Made by a program: the position numbers and the translations under genes
The notes under the pieces: model-generated
What the model was told of the DNA's origin: nothing
The model's input: the letters and a program-made list of their open reading frames with translations, nothing else
Database searches by the model: none
Part shown: positions 1-10,076 of the stretch, piece by piece
Position numbering within the stretch: the stretch's first letter is position 1
How the letters are laid out: each line of letters begins with the position of its first letter
Assembly (NCBI GenBank): GCA_026826555.1
Contig: JAKSZT010000142.1
Coordinates: 2,853,298 to 2,917,297 of the forward strand
Length of the DNA: 64,000 bases
Direction: 5' to 3'
DNA from: Tolypeutes matacus
Taxonomy: Eukaryota > Chordata > Mammalia > Cingulata > Chlamyphoridae

Positions 1-480
1 CCTCTCAATAGAAAATATAAAAATGAGCCGTGAAAGACATATAATTTGGCTGTAACCTACATGCTTTGTTCATCAACTCCTGATCTTATTCCTCTCAGTC
101 CTGCCCATAAGCCTGAGCAGCAGGGGCATCGTAGGTACAGAGAAGAGACCAGGAATGTACATCTGCCAATAACAAGATTACAATTTGACTAAGACAAAAA
201 CTGAACTCCTCTTTGCTGGCTTCTCTTTACCATGTTTGCATCTTTAACACAATTTAGTCAATAATTCTCTATTCTAAGCAAATATGTTGAAAATGCATTT
301 ACAATATTACCCATTGTTGTAATTCCCTGAGTCTTTATTTTCTCCAACTCTTCTAAAATCTCTCCATCATTGTGATTATTGAAATGGAAAATACTGGAAA
401 TATTCTCTTTACTTAATGTCTTTACCTGGTCTCCTGCACTAAATTGAGTGAAAGTAAAATTCCTATATTCCCTTAAGAAG
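1..480. repeat. End of a neighbouring OR duplication unit (paralogue of 19,498-19,990)
   Basis: Non-coding, AT-rich DNA. It aligns by eye with 19,498-19,990: both begin with a 'ctctcaatagaa' stretch, then share 'cctgcccataagcc/cctgcctataagct', 'gagcagcaggg', 'gcaaatatgt(tg)aaaatgcattta' and 'cttattttctccaa'. I read it as the tail of a duplication unit that lies mostly left of the window. The exact breakpoint is not determined. Confidence 0.65.
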
Positions 481-1240
481 TAGCAAAGACACTTTTCATC
501 CTGCCTTTAATCATACAATTACAATATCCTAAAGAAGGAGAAGAGACCTTCTATCCTGATGTCATGAAATTTATCTCAATGCAAAATTAAGAAATTACTA
601 TTCAGAGATTGATGGAGTTACCCATCAGCGGGAATAATTCCATATTACAAAACGATTTTTCTAGGTAGAGAGAAAAGAAAAAAAAATTACCAACTTGACA
701 CTATGTCTGAAAGTAAAATGTATGTGATTCTCATTTGGACTAATTCTCAGAAATAATTTATTGACTTCCAACTTTCTTACAGTCAGTAAAATATTCTTAA
801 AATCTTACAAAAAAATCACCTAGCCCTGGGATGATTTTCTTCAATCAGAAATAGTTAACTCCTTCACAATTTATACTGGCAAAAAGATCTCAAAAATACT
901 AAAAGATGGAGTTTTCTCAAAGAATACAATGGCCAACTTGAAGAAGCACAAAATGACCAAAACAAGAAAAATTTCAGCAACATTAACAATACAGCATTGA
1001 ATTATGTCAAATGTGTGAAATAAAGTATTATAATTACATCAGTATACATAAATAATCAGGTAATAATAAAATTGCGAGAAAAGAAAAAAATTTTCCTTAC
1101 AGAAGAATTTTTAATATATGTAATTACTCTTCATTCAAAGAAACTTAATCCCTCCTACTTTGAGAATGCCCTGCATATAATGAATTATCTCTAATCAATG
1201 GATTATCAAGTGGAGACACAGGTTACCAGTAACTTTACTG
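481..1240. other. AT-rich non-coding DNA, nothing recognised
   Basis: No sustained reading frame, RNA gene or repeat was recognised by eye. It probably belongs to the inter-OR spacer and may hold repeat relics too old to see without alignment. Confidence 0.5.
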
Positions 1241-1760
1241 TAGAGAAATCTGGCAAATATAACTTTAGCCAGGCAGTCAGTTTAGAATGTACCCCTGTAT
1301 GATGTAATGAGAAGGGCACTTCACCACTGTTGTATTCTACCCAAAACTCCACCTCAATCTATCAGAAAAATATTTGACACACCAAAATTTAGGTATTATT
1401 GAGGGTTATATGACCAATACTCCTCCCATGCCAACATCATGTAAAACCATCAAAGACTAAAAAAATTTCACAGACTAAAGTTATCTAAGCAGACATGAAA
1501 ATTAATTGTAATGTGATATACTAAATGGAATCCTGGACAGAGAAAGACTTTATGAAAACTTAAAGAAAAAACATATAAAAAACAAATAAGGTCTTGGATT
1601 TGAATTTAAACAATGTATTAATATTGGCTTCTTTTTTGTGACAATTTCACCATGGTAATGTAAGGTGTTATCACTAAGATAAGCTGGAGGAATAAAGGAA
1701 TTCTGCACTAACTGTAATTTATTTTAAAATTAAAACCATTCTAAAAATGGAATATTTATT
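1241..1760 (+). repeat. Ancient L1-type 3' end relic
   Basis: The succession of 'gaccaatactcctcccat', 'tggaatcctggacagagaaag', 'accatggtaatgtaaggtgtta' and an A-rich 'ttttaaaattaaaacc' ending resembles the 3' end of old mammalian L1 (L1M-type) elements. This is recognition from memory of the repeat's layout. No target-site duplication (TSD) was found. It is diverged and non-coding. Confidence 0.4.
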
Positions 1761-2654
1761 TAGAAAATGTTTACAGAATTTATTAGAAAATTAATGTACG
1801 AAAAAATATAGAAAAATTTTAAAACAAAGTATAATCAATGAGTAATACTAAAGATAGTGAAATATATAAGAAAAATGCAGAACTGAAATATTTTGCTACT
1901 AAAACAAGATTAGCCAGACCAATAAATGGAACAGAACATCATCCACAATGAAAACCAAATATTAACGAAATTTAATTTATTAATGGGGACATTTATACCA
2001 ATTTAAGGAAATACAGGTTATTAAACAAATGTAGATGGTGGGAAAAGTTAAATATCTATTTATACAACGGTCATAAAAACAAATGAATCTCAGGTGGAAC
2101 AAAGTTTTAAAACCAAAGCATAGCTTGATATCACCAAGATGGAAAAGTTAGGTGCTCTTGGCAAATGCCACACCACAGAAAATTTTTTAAAAATACAAAA
2201 ACAAAAACAAAACTAGCAGAATCTGTCAGAATCAACTTTCCAAGAATACTGGAAGACAGAAATCAACTCTAAAAAACAGCATTAGCCAAGTAAATACTTT
2301 AATAAATATTTTTTGATAAAACTAATAAGAGAAAAAGAATAAACAACATGAATAAAAGACTTCTCTAAAGGAGTTCTGTGCAAATAGACACGCTTTCTAT
2401 ATTTTTCCCACTTGATTGAGCACAAAGGTGGATTTTTGCATTTTAACCCTTCTAAAAATCATATTTTTCAATAGATTAAAGTTTATGTACATTTATTTAT
2501 ATAACTGACTTTTTAAATTTCTGCTGTTCTTTATGCTATATGTATGCTATGTAATATTAAATATACTGCATTTCTTAAACTGTGTAGTCTCTTTTTCTGC
2601 TCTTTACTTTTAAATTTCTTTGGTATTTGGAAAGTTTATGCTTTTTTCTAGTAA
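1761..2654. other. AT-rich non-coding DNA, nothing recognised
   Basis: No gene, RNA or clear repeat was recognised between the old L1-like relic and the solo LTR. The region is about 70 percent A+T by eye. Confidence 0.5.
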
Positions 2655-2658
2655 TTAT

Positions 2659-3059
2659 TGTTGAACCCTAAATTAGCCTATTCATAGGCCTTTATGGGAA
2701 CCAGAACCAGAGTAATGTAGAGAAGAAAATTTTCCGCTGTCCCCTAAGTGTCCTATCTGAAAAGCACACAACCTCCCCTCCCTTGAACAATCTTGCAAGA
2801 ACGTATCAACCCTGCAGCTATGACCCAGACTATCAGGACGTTCTGTGCAAACGCTAGCTAACTGCCAAAATCCGCTTCTGTACATCCTGCTTGCTTGCAA
2901 ACCGCGTCTGCCACCCCTTATAAAAGGGAGCCATTTTAGAACCTCGGGGCTGCAGTTCTCTCCTGCGTGAGAGGTGCTGCAGACACCCGCCGGCTTAGCT
3001 CAATAAACTTCATAAAAGTGGTTAAAGTCTGAGTGTGGTCGATCTCCTGGGTTACAACA
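2659..3059 (+). mobile_element. Solo LTR of an endogenous retrovirus (class I-like)
   Basis: This 401-bp unit begins TGTTG and ends CAACA, the TG...CA rule with short inverted ends (tgttgaaccc / gggttacaaca). It is flanked by a 4-bp duplication 'ttat' at 2,655-2,658 and 3,060-3,063. Inside are a TATA box at 2,919-2,926 (TATAAAAG), a GC-richer downstream part and a polyadenylation signal AATAAA at 3,002-3,007. No internal viral sequence flanks it, so it is a solo LTR left by LTR-LTR recombination. A 4-bp TSD and this layout fit class I (gammaretrovirus-like) elements. It is richer in C+G than its surroundings. Confidence 0.85.
2919..2926 (+). promoter_or_regulatory. TATA box of the solo LTR
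   Basis: TATAAAAG lies 76 bp upstream of the AATAAA polyadenylation signal inside the LTR, the expected U3-R arrangement. Whether it still drives transcription cannot be read from sequence. Confidence 0.6.
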
Positions 3060-3393
3060 TTATTTAACTTAGTTCCTTTTGTCTCACTAGATATTCCATA
3101 ATTTACTGTTACTTTTAAATGAAGTTTATTCCTATCTCATATTACACTGATTCTGATCAATTAACTTTACTTGCTTTCATTTTTTTCCTCCCTATTCTGC
3201 CCATTATTTTAATTATTCAATACATATTTATCAGAGACTAAATTTACACAGAATACTTTCAATTACTCCCTCCCTTTAGATGTCATTTTCCTCTTTTATT
3301 TATTACATGCATATCACTTGTCTAAAGTTTCCTTGTCTCATAGTTTTCTTTAAATGCGTTATAGTAGTTTTGCCGTTAGGTCTACTGTCTGTA

Positions 3394-3736
3394 TGGGCAT
3401 TCTACATTTTGTTGTATTTTGCTTTATTGTGCTTCACAGATATTGTGTTTACAACAGATTGAAGGTTTGTGGCAACAATATTTCAGCTTGAGCAAGTCTA
3501 TCAGCACCATTTTTCTAAAAGCAAGTGTTCACTCTATGCCTCCGTGTTATATTTTAAAGTATGTACATTGTCTTTTTAGAAATAATGCTATGGCATACTT
3601 AGACTACAGTGTGGTGTAAACATAACTTTTATAAGCACTAGGAAACCCAAATATTCCTGTGACTGACTTTATTACAATATTTGCTTTATTGCAGTAGTCT
3701 GGAACTGAACCCACTATACCTCTGAGTTATGACTGT
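3394..3736 (+). mobile_element. Internally deleted Tigger1-type DNA transposon
   Basis: The left part reads 'tttattgtgcttcacagat', 'gaaggtttgtggcaac' and 'gagcaagtctatcagcacca'. The right part reads 'aagtatgtacattgt', 'aatgctatggcatactta', 'gcactaggaaaccca' and 'ggaactgaaccca'. These match the two ends of the Tigger1 (mariner/pogo) transposon as I know it. The transposase gene between them is missing, so this is a short non-autonomous derivative. The ends are degraded and a TA duplication is only tentative. Confidence 0.75.
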
Positions 3737-5061
3737 ATTACTTTGTCTTTAAAGTCTAATACTGTTCTTATGAACTATCTTAGAGAAAATTTTAAAGGAA
3801 AAGACGCAATGCAAAAAATCCTTATTACATTGCTTTTTGTGCAGGTTTAAACACGTTGTAAGTAGTAACAAAATGATATATCATGTATTTTATACAGCAC
3901 ATTGGAAAAGTGTGAAAGTACAGAATTTTGGGAGATTATATTATTATGTAAAACTGAATGTTTAAATATACTTAGAGAATAATACATGTTTGCTTTTATT
4001 TTATTTTTTATATTCTAAATAATACGGTAACGTTTTTTAAAGAAAAAAAATATATGTAAATAAAATTATTCATTTCATTTCGGAGTTTGTCAGGAGTGGG
4101 GCCTAGAAAAGAGTCAGATAACATATATGGATTGACATAAGAAAGCAGTAGAAAAATATTGGAGAAGCCCCGAATATGTTGTCAGGGAAACCTTAAAATA
4201 TCATGTAGTGGGAATCCTAAGAAAGTTTGGTGTCATGCATGACTTTGGAGGTGCAATTTCACTGCTACTCTGAAGTCTAGTAATGGGACCCTGTCATTAT
4301 TCGGGCCTGCATTAGGCAATTTAAAAATGAGATTTAACTGAGAGTCTATATAGAAATCATTCATTTCTATTGTTATCAACCTGAAAAACTTTTACTAAAA
4401 AGGAAGTAGAGACAATGAAGCCCCAGGGGTAGAGACAATGCTTATGCCAGGTTTCAGGAATCAATCCTTATAAAAAAAAGAATGGTAGAGAAGCATAATT
4501 CATCTGTTAAATGACACAGATTACTTTATCAAAATTTGACAGACACAAATATGAGTAATAAAAAATACAATGGTAAGTAAATTTATGCAATATATTGTTA
4601 TCCATGAACAAATTTATTAAGTAGTCACTTTGAACAAGGATTTCTGAAAAGTGCTCTTCAAAGTATATATTTTTTGCTCAATGAATATTTTATTTGGCTT
4701 TTCACAGAAAGCATTGTCATAACTCATAGAATTGTCTTCACATGCTGCCACATACATAGTGCAGAGTTTTATGCATTCTCATTTGGATTTGTCATATATT
4801 TTATATCATATATCACCTATATTATATCATAAATATATTTATTATCTCTATGGCATAGAGATACATAACTATTATCACTCTAAATTTAATGTCAAAACAG
4901 TAATTTATTTGAGAAGGAAGGATTTTTTTTTACCACTTATAATTAACTGACATTTTCCTATTAAGCAAATAATTCTATATCTTAAAAATATTTTATTTGA
5001 AAAATAAAAGTAAAAAAAACAGAAACAAAAATGTAAAACACCCATTCTAGAAAGAAGAACG
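3737..5061. repeat. OR duplication unit 1, non-coding flank (paralogue of ~27,660-29,640)
   Basis: Non-coding, AT-rich. It is colinear by eye with 27,660-28,846 plus 29,489-29,640: shared marks include 'acacattgg', 'cattaggcaatt(t)aaaaatga', 'caatcctta/caatcctca' and 'gttaaaattgctagcat'. At 4,930-4,945 it carries the unoccupied version of the site that holds the 626-bp repeat at 28,855-29,480. Confidence 0.7.
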
Positions 5062-7787
5062 TTAAAATTGCTAGCATGAGAAATTTGAGCTGTGAAATTT
5101 CACACTACAATAACTGAGACATGGGTACTAAACATAGAGAACAGTCGTGGACAGGCATACATTGTGTTCAGTCGATTTTCTTCAAAAATGAAAGTTGTTG
5201 CTTCTAGATTTCTAGACAAATATCCCCAAGCTGTCTAAACACTCTGCTCTTCCTGTGCCTTAAATATGTGTTTAGCAAAATCAGTGCCTGTGTCTAGAGT
5301 CTCTGTTGCATTGGGAAGTTTCTTCTTTTTTTCTGTCAATCACTGCAACTAGTTTTAGAATTTGACAATGTAATTTCTGTCCTTTTTTAGAGCAATGAAG
5401 AAAAGGGGAATGTGTGAAAGAAATTTGCCTTTCTCAGTGGACAGGCAGGCATGATGCTTTAGAAATATTAGTGGATCTGCTGCAAGCACTTATTTTATGT
5501 TTAGATGGTATAAATAGTGAAACAAATGTTAAATGGAATAATTGTATAGCTAGCCAAGCATTTGTACTCTGTGGTGCAGTGACAGATTTTGAGTTCATTT
5601 TTACATTGTTGTTCTTAAGAATGTCCTATCTTTTACAAGAGCTTTTAGGAAAAATCTCCAGGGGCAAACCTCTGATGTCTTTGCAGCCAGCAGTTTGACT
5701 ACAGTGCTACTTACACTCAATGAAGTGATGGAAAATATTGACGTTTATCATGGATTTTGGTTTGAGGAAGCCACAAATTTGGCAACCAAACTTAATATTC
5801 AAATAAACCTCTCTAGCAAATTCCACAGGACTCAGCAAGGTAACCTGTAATCTCAACTAACCTCTAAGAGTTACTCTGAAGAAATTCTAAGTGTTCCAAA
5901 AGTGGAACACATTACTCAGGAACATAACGATATATTCTCCAAACAGTACCTCAAGGCTCTTAAATGCTTATCTCTGGTGCCCTCTGTCATGGTACAGCTC
6001 AAATTCAATATGTCTGAGGAAGACCATGCTGACATGTACAGAAGTGACTTACCCGATCCTGACATACTCTCAGTCGAGCTTCATTGTTGGAGAATCAAGT
6101 GGAAACACAGAGGGAAAGATATAGAGCTTCCACCCACCATTTATGAAGCCCTCCATCTGACCCACATCAAGTTTTTTCCTAAAGTTTGTGCATTATTGAA
6201 GGTCTTATGTATTTTTCCCGTGATGAAGGCTGAGAATGAATGCTGTGAACATGGATGAAAGTGTTTCAAAGTATACCTGAGGAACACTTTGACAGACCAA
6301 AGATCAAGTATCTTGCTTTTGCTTAATATGAATTTTCATATAAAACATGATCTGGATTTAATGGTGAACACATACATCAAACTCTATACAACTATGTCAG
6401 AACTTCCTACTAGTAATTCAGAGACCACTGAAAATACCTGAGACTTTTAAAATAGGTTTTCTATTCTATTTGGAGGAAAAACTGTAAAGTGTATGTAGGT
6501 TGATTAATCACTGAATATCTTTACCTATAGGTCCCCCATTGAATACATTAGTCATTAATAATCTACTTACTTAAAGGGTTCCTGTTAAACTCTCATGCCT
6601 TTAAGACCCATCTATTCTTCTAGAAGGCAGCATTGAAACTGCCACATTTCATTTCTGTGTGATCTCTGTTAGTGGCACTCTGGATTTATTTTACTTAACT
6701 CATCTTAGACTTAACATTTATCATTTCTGTGGACTCAATTGGCTGATTATCAGTCCAGTGTTCAGTATTTTTAAGAAATAAATGTTGAAAGAAGAGGCAA
6801 GATGGCGTTGGGTCCTGCATTTGGCTAATAAAAAAAAAAAAAGTGAGGTCACCTCAACAATTGAAAAATAAATTCTTTTTAATTTAGTTTAATAGCTAAA
6901 AGCTGCTTCAGGACCTGCATATAGAACCCTGTGGGGAAATTCATTGATAAACACAAGTAGGCAGGAAGGATCCACGTGGACCCTAGGGGAATCATTGACC
7001 CCCCTTAGCTCTGTTTGACTGCTTGCCTGTGTGGATCTTTGGTTTCTCTCTGTTACTTTCTGGTCTATTGCTATTATTCCCATTTTCCTCCCCCCTTCCT
7101 TTTTCCTTCTATTTTTTTTTTTTAAATAGGTGCTGCCAGCTGGTCGCTTATTTGCTGGGCTTCTTATTCAGTAATTTCCCACTCACTGTATATATTGATT
7201 CTTTATTACAAACTATCGCTTATCCTTCTTGCATGTTTCTGCCTTCTGTTTTCTGTTGTGGCTGTTAGAGACAACATTTTTTCATAGGCCCACAACTTAA
7301 GGGTGTCAATTTCTATCCCATCTATTTTGTTTTCTTCTTCTTTTTTCTTTTTTTTTTTTTTATTAGTATTAACTTTTTCCTTTCACACCTTTCTCTACTA
7401 TTTCTCTCCCTCCTCATAATTCTAGCCTTCTAAATCACTATATATATATATTCCTCCATTTGTTTTCCCAGTCCATTATAGGAACTCCATATTTTTTCCT
7501 AGTACTCTACACTGCCTACACAAGTTAAATATTCATGTCATTAAGTCTCATTTTGCCCCTCTTCTATCTTTTATCAATATTTCTATTATCCTTCTGCCTT
7601 CCTTACATCTTTTGATTCCTCTGGCCCTAACCTTTTGCCTTCAAGGGAACATAGAAAGAAGTAAGGAAATAAAATAAGAAGAAAAACTGCCAAAGAGAAA
7701 ACTTAACTCACACGCAGAACCAACAGCTAAATAAAATTCTAGAGCATAGAGAAAAGCTAATCAACTGAACAAACCCATCAAGATAAT

Positions 7788-8768
7788 ATGATGACCAGAG
7801 GGCAACAGAAAAATACAAATGACTCTGAAAAACTGGAAAACATGGACCAGTCCAGTGCACAAAATAAAAACCAGGAAGCAATGCAGTACATCGAACAACT
7901 AATCAAAGCTATCCAAACAAATATCATGGACCAACTTAAAGAACTGAAGGAAGAGATTAAGGATATAAAGAAGACACTGGGAGAACATACTGAAAAAATA
8001 ACTAACACACCTAAAAACGTAATGGATATGATGGCGAACAAAGACACAAGTCAAGAAATGAAAAAGACGCTGGACTCACATGGCAGCAGAATTGAACAGG
8101 CAGAGGAAAGAATTAGTGATATGGAAGACAATACAGTTGAAATCAAAGAGATTGTAGAAAAGATAGACAAAAAGATAGAAAAAATCCAGTATGGTCTCAG
8201 GGAAATAACCGATAATGCAAGACGCACAAACATACGCATTATGGGCATCCCAGAAGGAGAAGAGAAGGGAAAGGGAACAGAAGGAGTGTTGAAGGAAGTT
8301 ATGGCTGAAAACTTCCCAACTCTATTGAGAGAGATGGATGTGCAGATCCAGGAAGCACAGCGCACCCCAAATAGTATAAATCCCAACAGGCCAACTCCAA
8401 GACATATACTTGTCAAACTGTCCAATGCTCAAGACAAAGAGAAAATACTCAAGGCAGCAAGAGAAAAGAGAACCATCACATACAAGGGAAGCACAATAAG
8501 ATTAAGTGCTGATTTCTCAGCTGAAACCATGGAGGCAAGAAGACAGTGGTATGACATAGTCAAAACACTAAAAGAAAAAAACTTCCAGCCACGAATTCTC
8601 TATCCAGCAAAATTGGCATTCAAAAATGATGGAGAGTTCAAAATATTCACAGATAAACAGCAATTAAGAGAGTATGTCAAGAAGAAACCAGCACTTCAAG
8701 AAATACTAAAGGAATCTCTACAAATTGAAAGGAAAAAACAAAGGAGAGAGAGTTGGAGGAGAGTTTAA
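7788..8768 (+). CDS. L1 ORF1 protein (open, 326 aa)
   Basis: This frame has no stop from an MM start to residue 326, close to the usual ~330-340 aa of L1 ORF1p. That protein is an RNA-binding trimer that coats L1 RNA in the cytoplasm. Residues ~10-150 are rich in K, E and heptad hydrophobics (the coiled coil). Residues ~145-235 hold the RRM-like part, starting NARRTNIRIMGIPEGEEKGK and including PRHILVKLS. Residues ~240-310 are the basic C-terminal domain (IRLSADFSAETMEARRQW, then FQPRILYPAKL). The tail is strongly basic (KKQRRESWRR). Either of two adjacent Met codons could start it; the first is used. It is followed after 64 bp by ORF2. An open frame does not prove it is expressed. Confidence 0.9.
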   Translation: MMTRGQQKNTNDSEKLENMDQSSAQNKNQEAMQYIEQLIKAIQTNIMDQLKELKEEIKDIKKTLGEHTEKITNTPKNVMDMMANKDTSQEMKKTLDSHGSRIEQAEERISDMEDNTVEIKEIVEKIDKKIEKIQYGLREITDNARRTNIRIMGIPEGEEKGKGTEGVLKEVMAENFPTLLREMDVQIQEAQRTPNSINPNRPTPRHILVKLSNAQDKEKILKAAREKRTITYKGSTIRLSADFSAETMEARRQWYDIVKTLKEKNFQPRILYPAKLAFKNDGEFKIFTDKQQLREYVKKKPALQEILKESLQIERKKQRRESWRRV

Positions 8769-8832
8769 AAACAACTGAAAACTCAAAAAGAGAAACAAAA
8801 CAACATATGACATACATTAACCCAAAGAAAAA

Positions 8833-9798
8833 ATGACTGAAGTAAGAAATTCGTTACGAGTAATAACACTGAATGTCAATGGATTAAATTCACCAATCAA
8901 AAGACACAGATTGGCAGAATGGATAAGAAAATATGATCCATCTATATGCTGTCTACAAGAAACCCACCTTCGGCCCAGGGATTCAAGGAGGCTGAAAGTG
9001 AATGGCTGGAAAACCATTTTACAAGCTAACAATAGCCAAAAAAGGGCAGGAGTAGCTATTCTAATATCAGACAAAATAGACTTTAAATGCAAAACTATTG
9101 TAAGAGACAAAGATGGACACTACATATTAGTAAAAGGAGTAATCTCTCAAGAAGAGAGAACAATCATCAACATTTACGCACCTAATCGAGGTGCCTCAAA
9201 ATACATGCGGCAAACTCTGGAAAAACTAAGAGGAGAAATAAATTCCTCTACAATTATAGCAGGGGACATCAACACACCACTATCATCATTAGACAGAACA
9301 TCTAGGCAGAGAATCAATAAAGAAACGAAGGCACTCAACAATACATTAGAAGATTTGGACTTAATAGACATATACAGAACACTACACCCAAATACAGCGG
9401 GATTTACATTCTTCTCCAGTGCATATGGAACATACTCCAAAATAGACCACATGCTAGGCCCCAAAACAACACTCAATGAATTCAGAAAGATTGAGATTAT
9501 ACAAAGTAATTTCTCTGACCACAACGGAATGAAGTTGGAAATCAATAAGGGCCAGAGAAACAGATTAGGCACAAGGATATGGAAGTTAAACAACACACTC
9601 TTAGACAAACAGTGGGTCAAAGAGGAAATTTCAAAAGAAATCAGTAACTACCTTGAAACTAATGAAAACAACAACACAACATATCAAAACCTATGGGATG
9701 CAGTGAAAGCAGTCCTGAGAGGGAGGTTCATAACCATAAATTCATATATTAAAAAAGAAGAAAGAGCTAAAATTGAAGACCTAACTGCACACTTGTGA
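8833..9798 (+). CDS. L1 ORF2, endonuclease-only remnant (open, 321 aa)
   Basis: This open frame encodes the N-terminal apurinic-like endonuclease (EN) of L1 ORF2p, which nicks target DNA to prime reverse transcription. The canonical active-site residues of the family fall at their usual numbers: N14, E43 (LQETH), Y115, D145 and N147 (AGDINTPLS), T192, D205-H206 (KIDH) and S228-D229-H230 (FSDH). EN covers about residues 1-239; the rest is the start of the linker before the reverse transcriptase. At ~9,790 the sequence leaves ORF2 inside '..DLTAH', and the junction creates a TGA stop two codons later. A full-length ORF2p is about 1,275 aa, so RT and the C-terminal domain are gone. Possible product: a free EN domain. 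Expression is unknown. Confidence 0.88.
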   Translation: MTEVRNSLRVITLNVNGLNSPIKRHRLAEWIRKYDPSICCLQETHLRPRDSRRLKVNGWKTILQANNSQKRAGVAILISDKIDFKCKTIVRDKDGHYILVKGVISQEERTIINIYAPNRGASKYMRQTLEKLRGEINSSTIIAGDINTPLSSLDRTSRQRINKETKALNNTLEDLDLIDIYRTLHPNTAGFTFFSSAYGTYSKIDHMLGPKTTLNEFRKIEIIQSNFSDHNGMKLEINKGQRNRLGTRIWKLNNTLLDKQWVKEEISKEISNYLETNENNNTTYQNLWDAVKAVLRGRFITINSYIKKEERAKIEDLTAHL

Positions 9799-10003
9799 GT
9801 TTTTGCTCTTGTAAATGAGACTTAGCCTGCAGTTGTGGGGTGCCTAAGGGTTGCCACCTGAGAGCCTCCTTGTTGCTCAAATGTGGCCTCTCTCTAAGCC
9901 AAACTCAGCATATGATTGCATTACCTTCCCCCCAACGTGAGACATGACTCCCGGGGATGAGCCTCCCTGGCAACGAGGGATTAATACCAAGTGCCAACTG
10001 GCA

Positions 10004-10076
10004 GCTTTGTGCAGTGGCAGTATCGTAGCCAATGAGGTTTATCCGAAGCACGATTATTGCTAATTGAAAACTTTTC
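10004..10076 (+). ncRNA. RNU4 (pseudogene): U4 snRNA retropseudogene (5' ~73 nt), with TSD
   Basis: The sequence starts 'agctttgtgcagtggcagta' and runs through the U4 stem-I/stem-II region (...'gattattgctaattgaaaac'...'cttttccc'). It matches the 5' part of vertebrate U4 snRNA apart from a few changes, several of which turn CG into TG or CA. The 3' half (Sm site and 3' stem-loop) is missing. A perfect 17-bp duplication 'ccaagtgccaactggca' flanks it (9,987-10,003 and 10,077-10,093), overlapping U4 by one or two bases at the ends. Related L1 3' UTRs at 53,960 and (reversed) 60,580 have this 17-bp site once, undivided. It is non-functional, an L1-mobilised copy. Confidence 0.93.

Noticed and set aside
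5414..5698. Possible functional gene with a 94-codon frame
   Set aside because: It is one frame of the THAP12 retrocopy; similarity continues in other frames before and after it, so it is a pseudogene.
8051..8425. 124-codon minus-strand open stretch
   Set aside because: It is the antisense of the L1 ORF1 coding region; hydrophobic runs come from reading Lys/Glu codons backwards. The same applies to 7,778-8,047, 8,817-9,110 and 9,174-9,620.
10004..10076. Functional U4 snRNA gene
   Set aside because: The Sm site and 3' stem-loop are missing, no snRNA promoter (PSE) or 3' box is seen, and a TSD marks it as an insertion.
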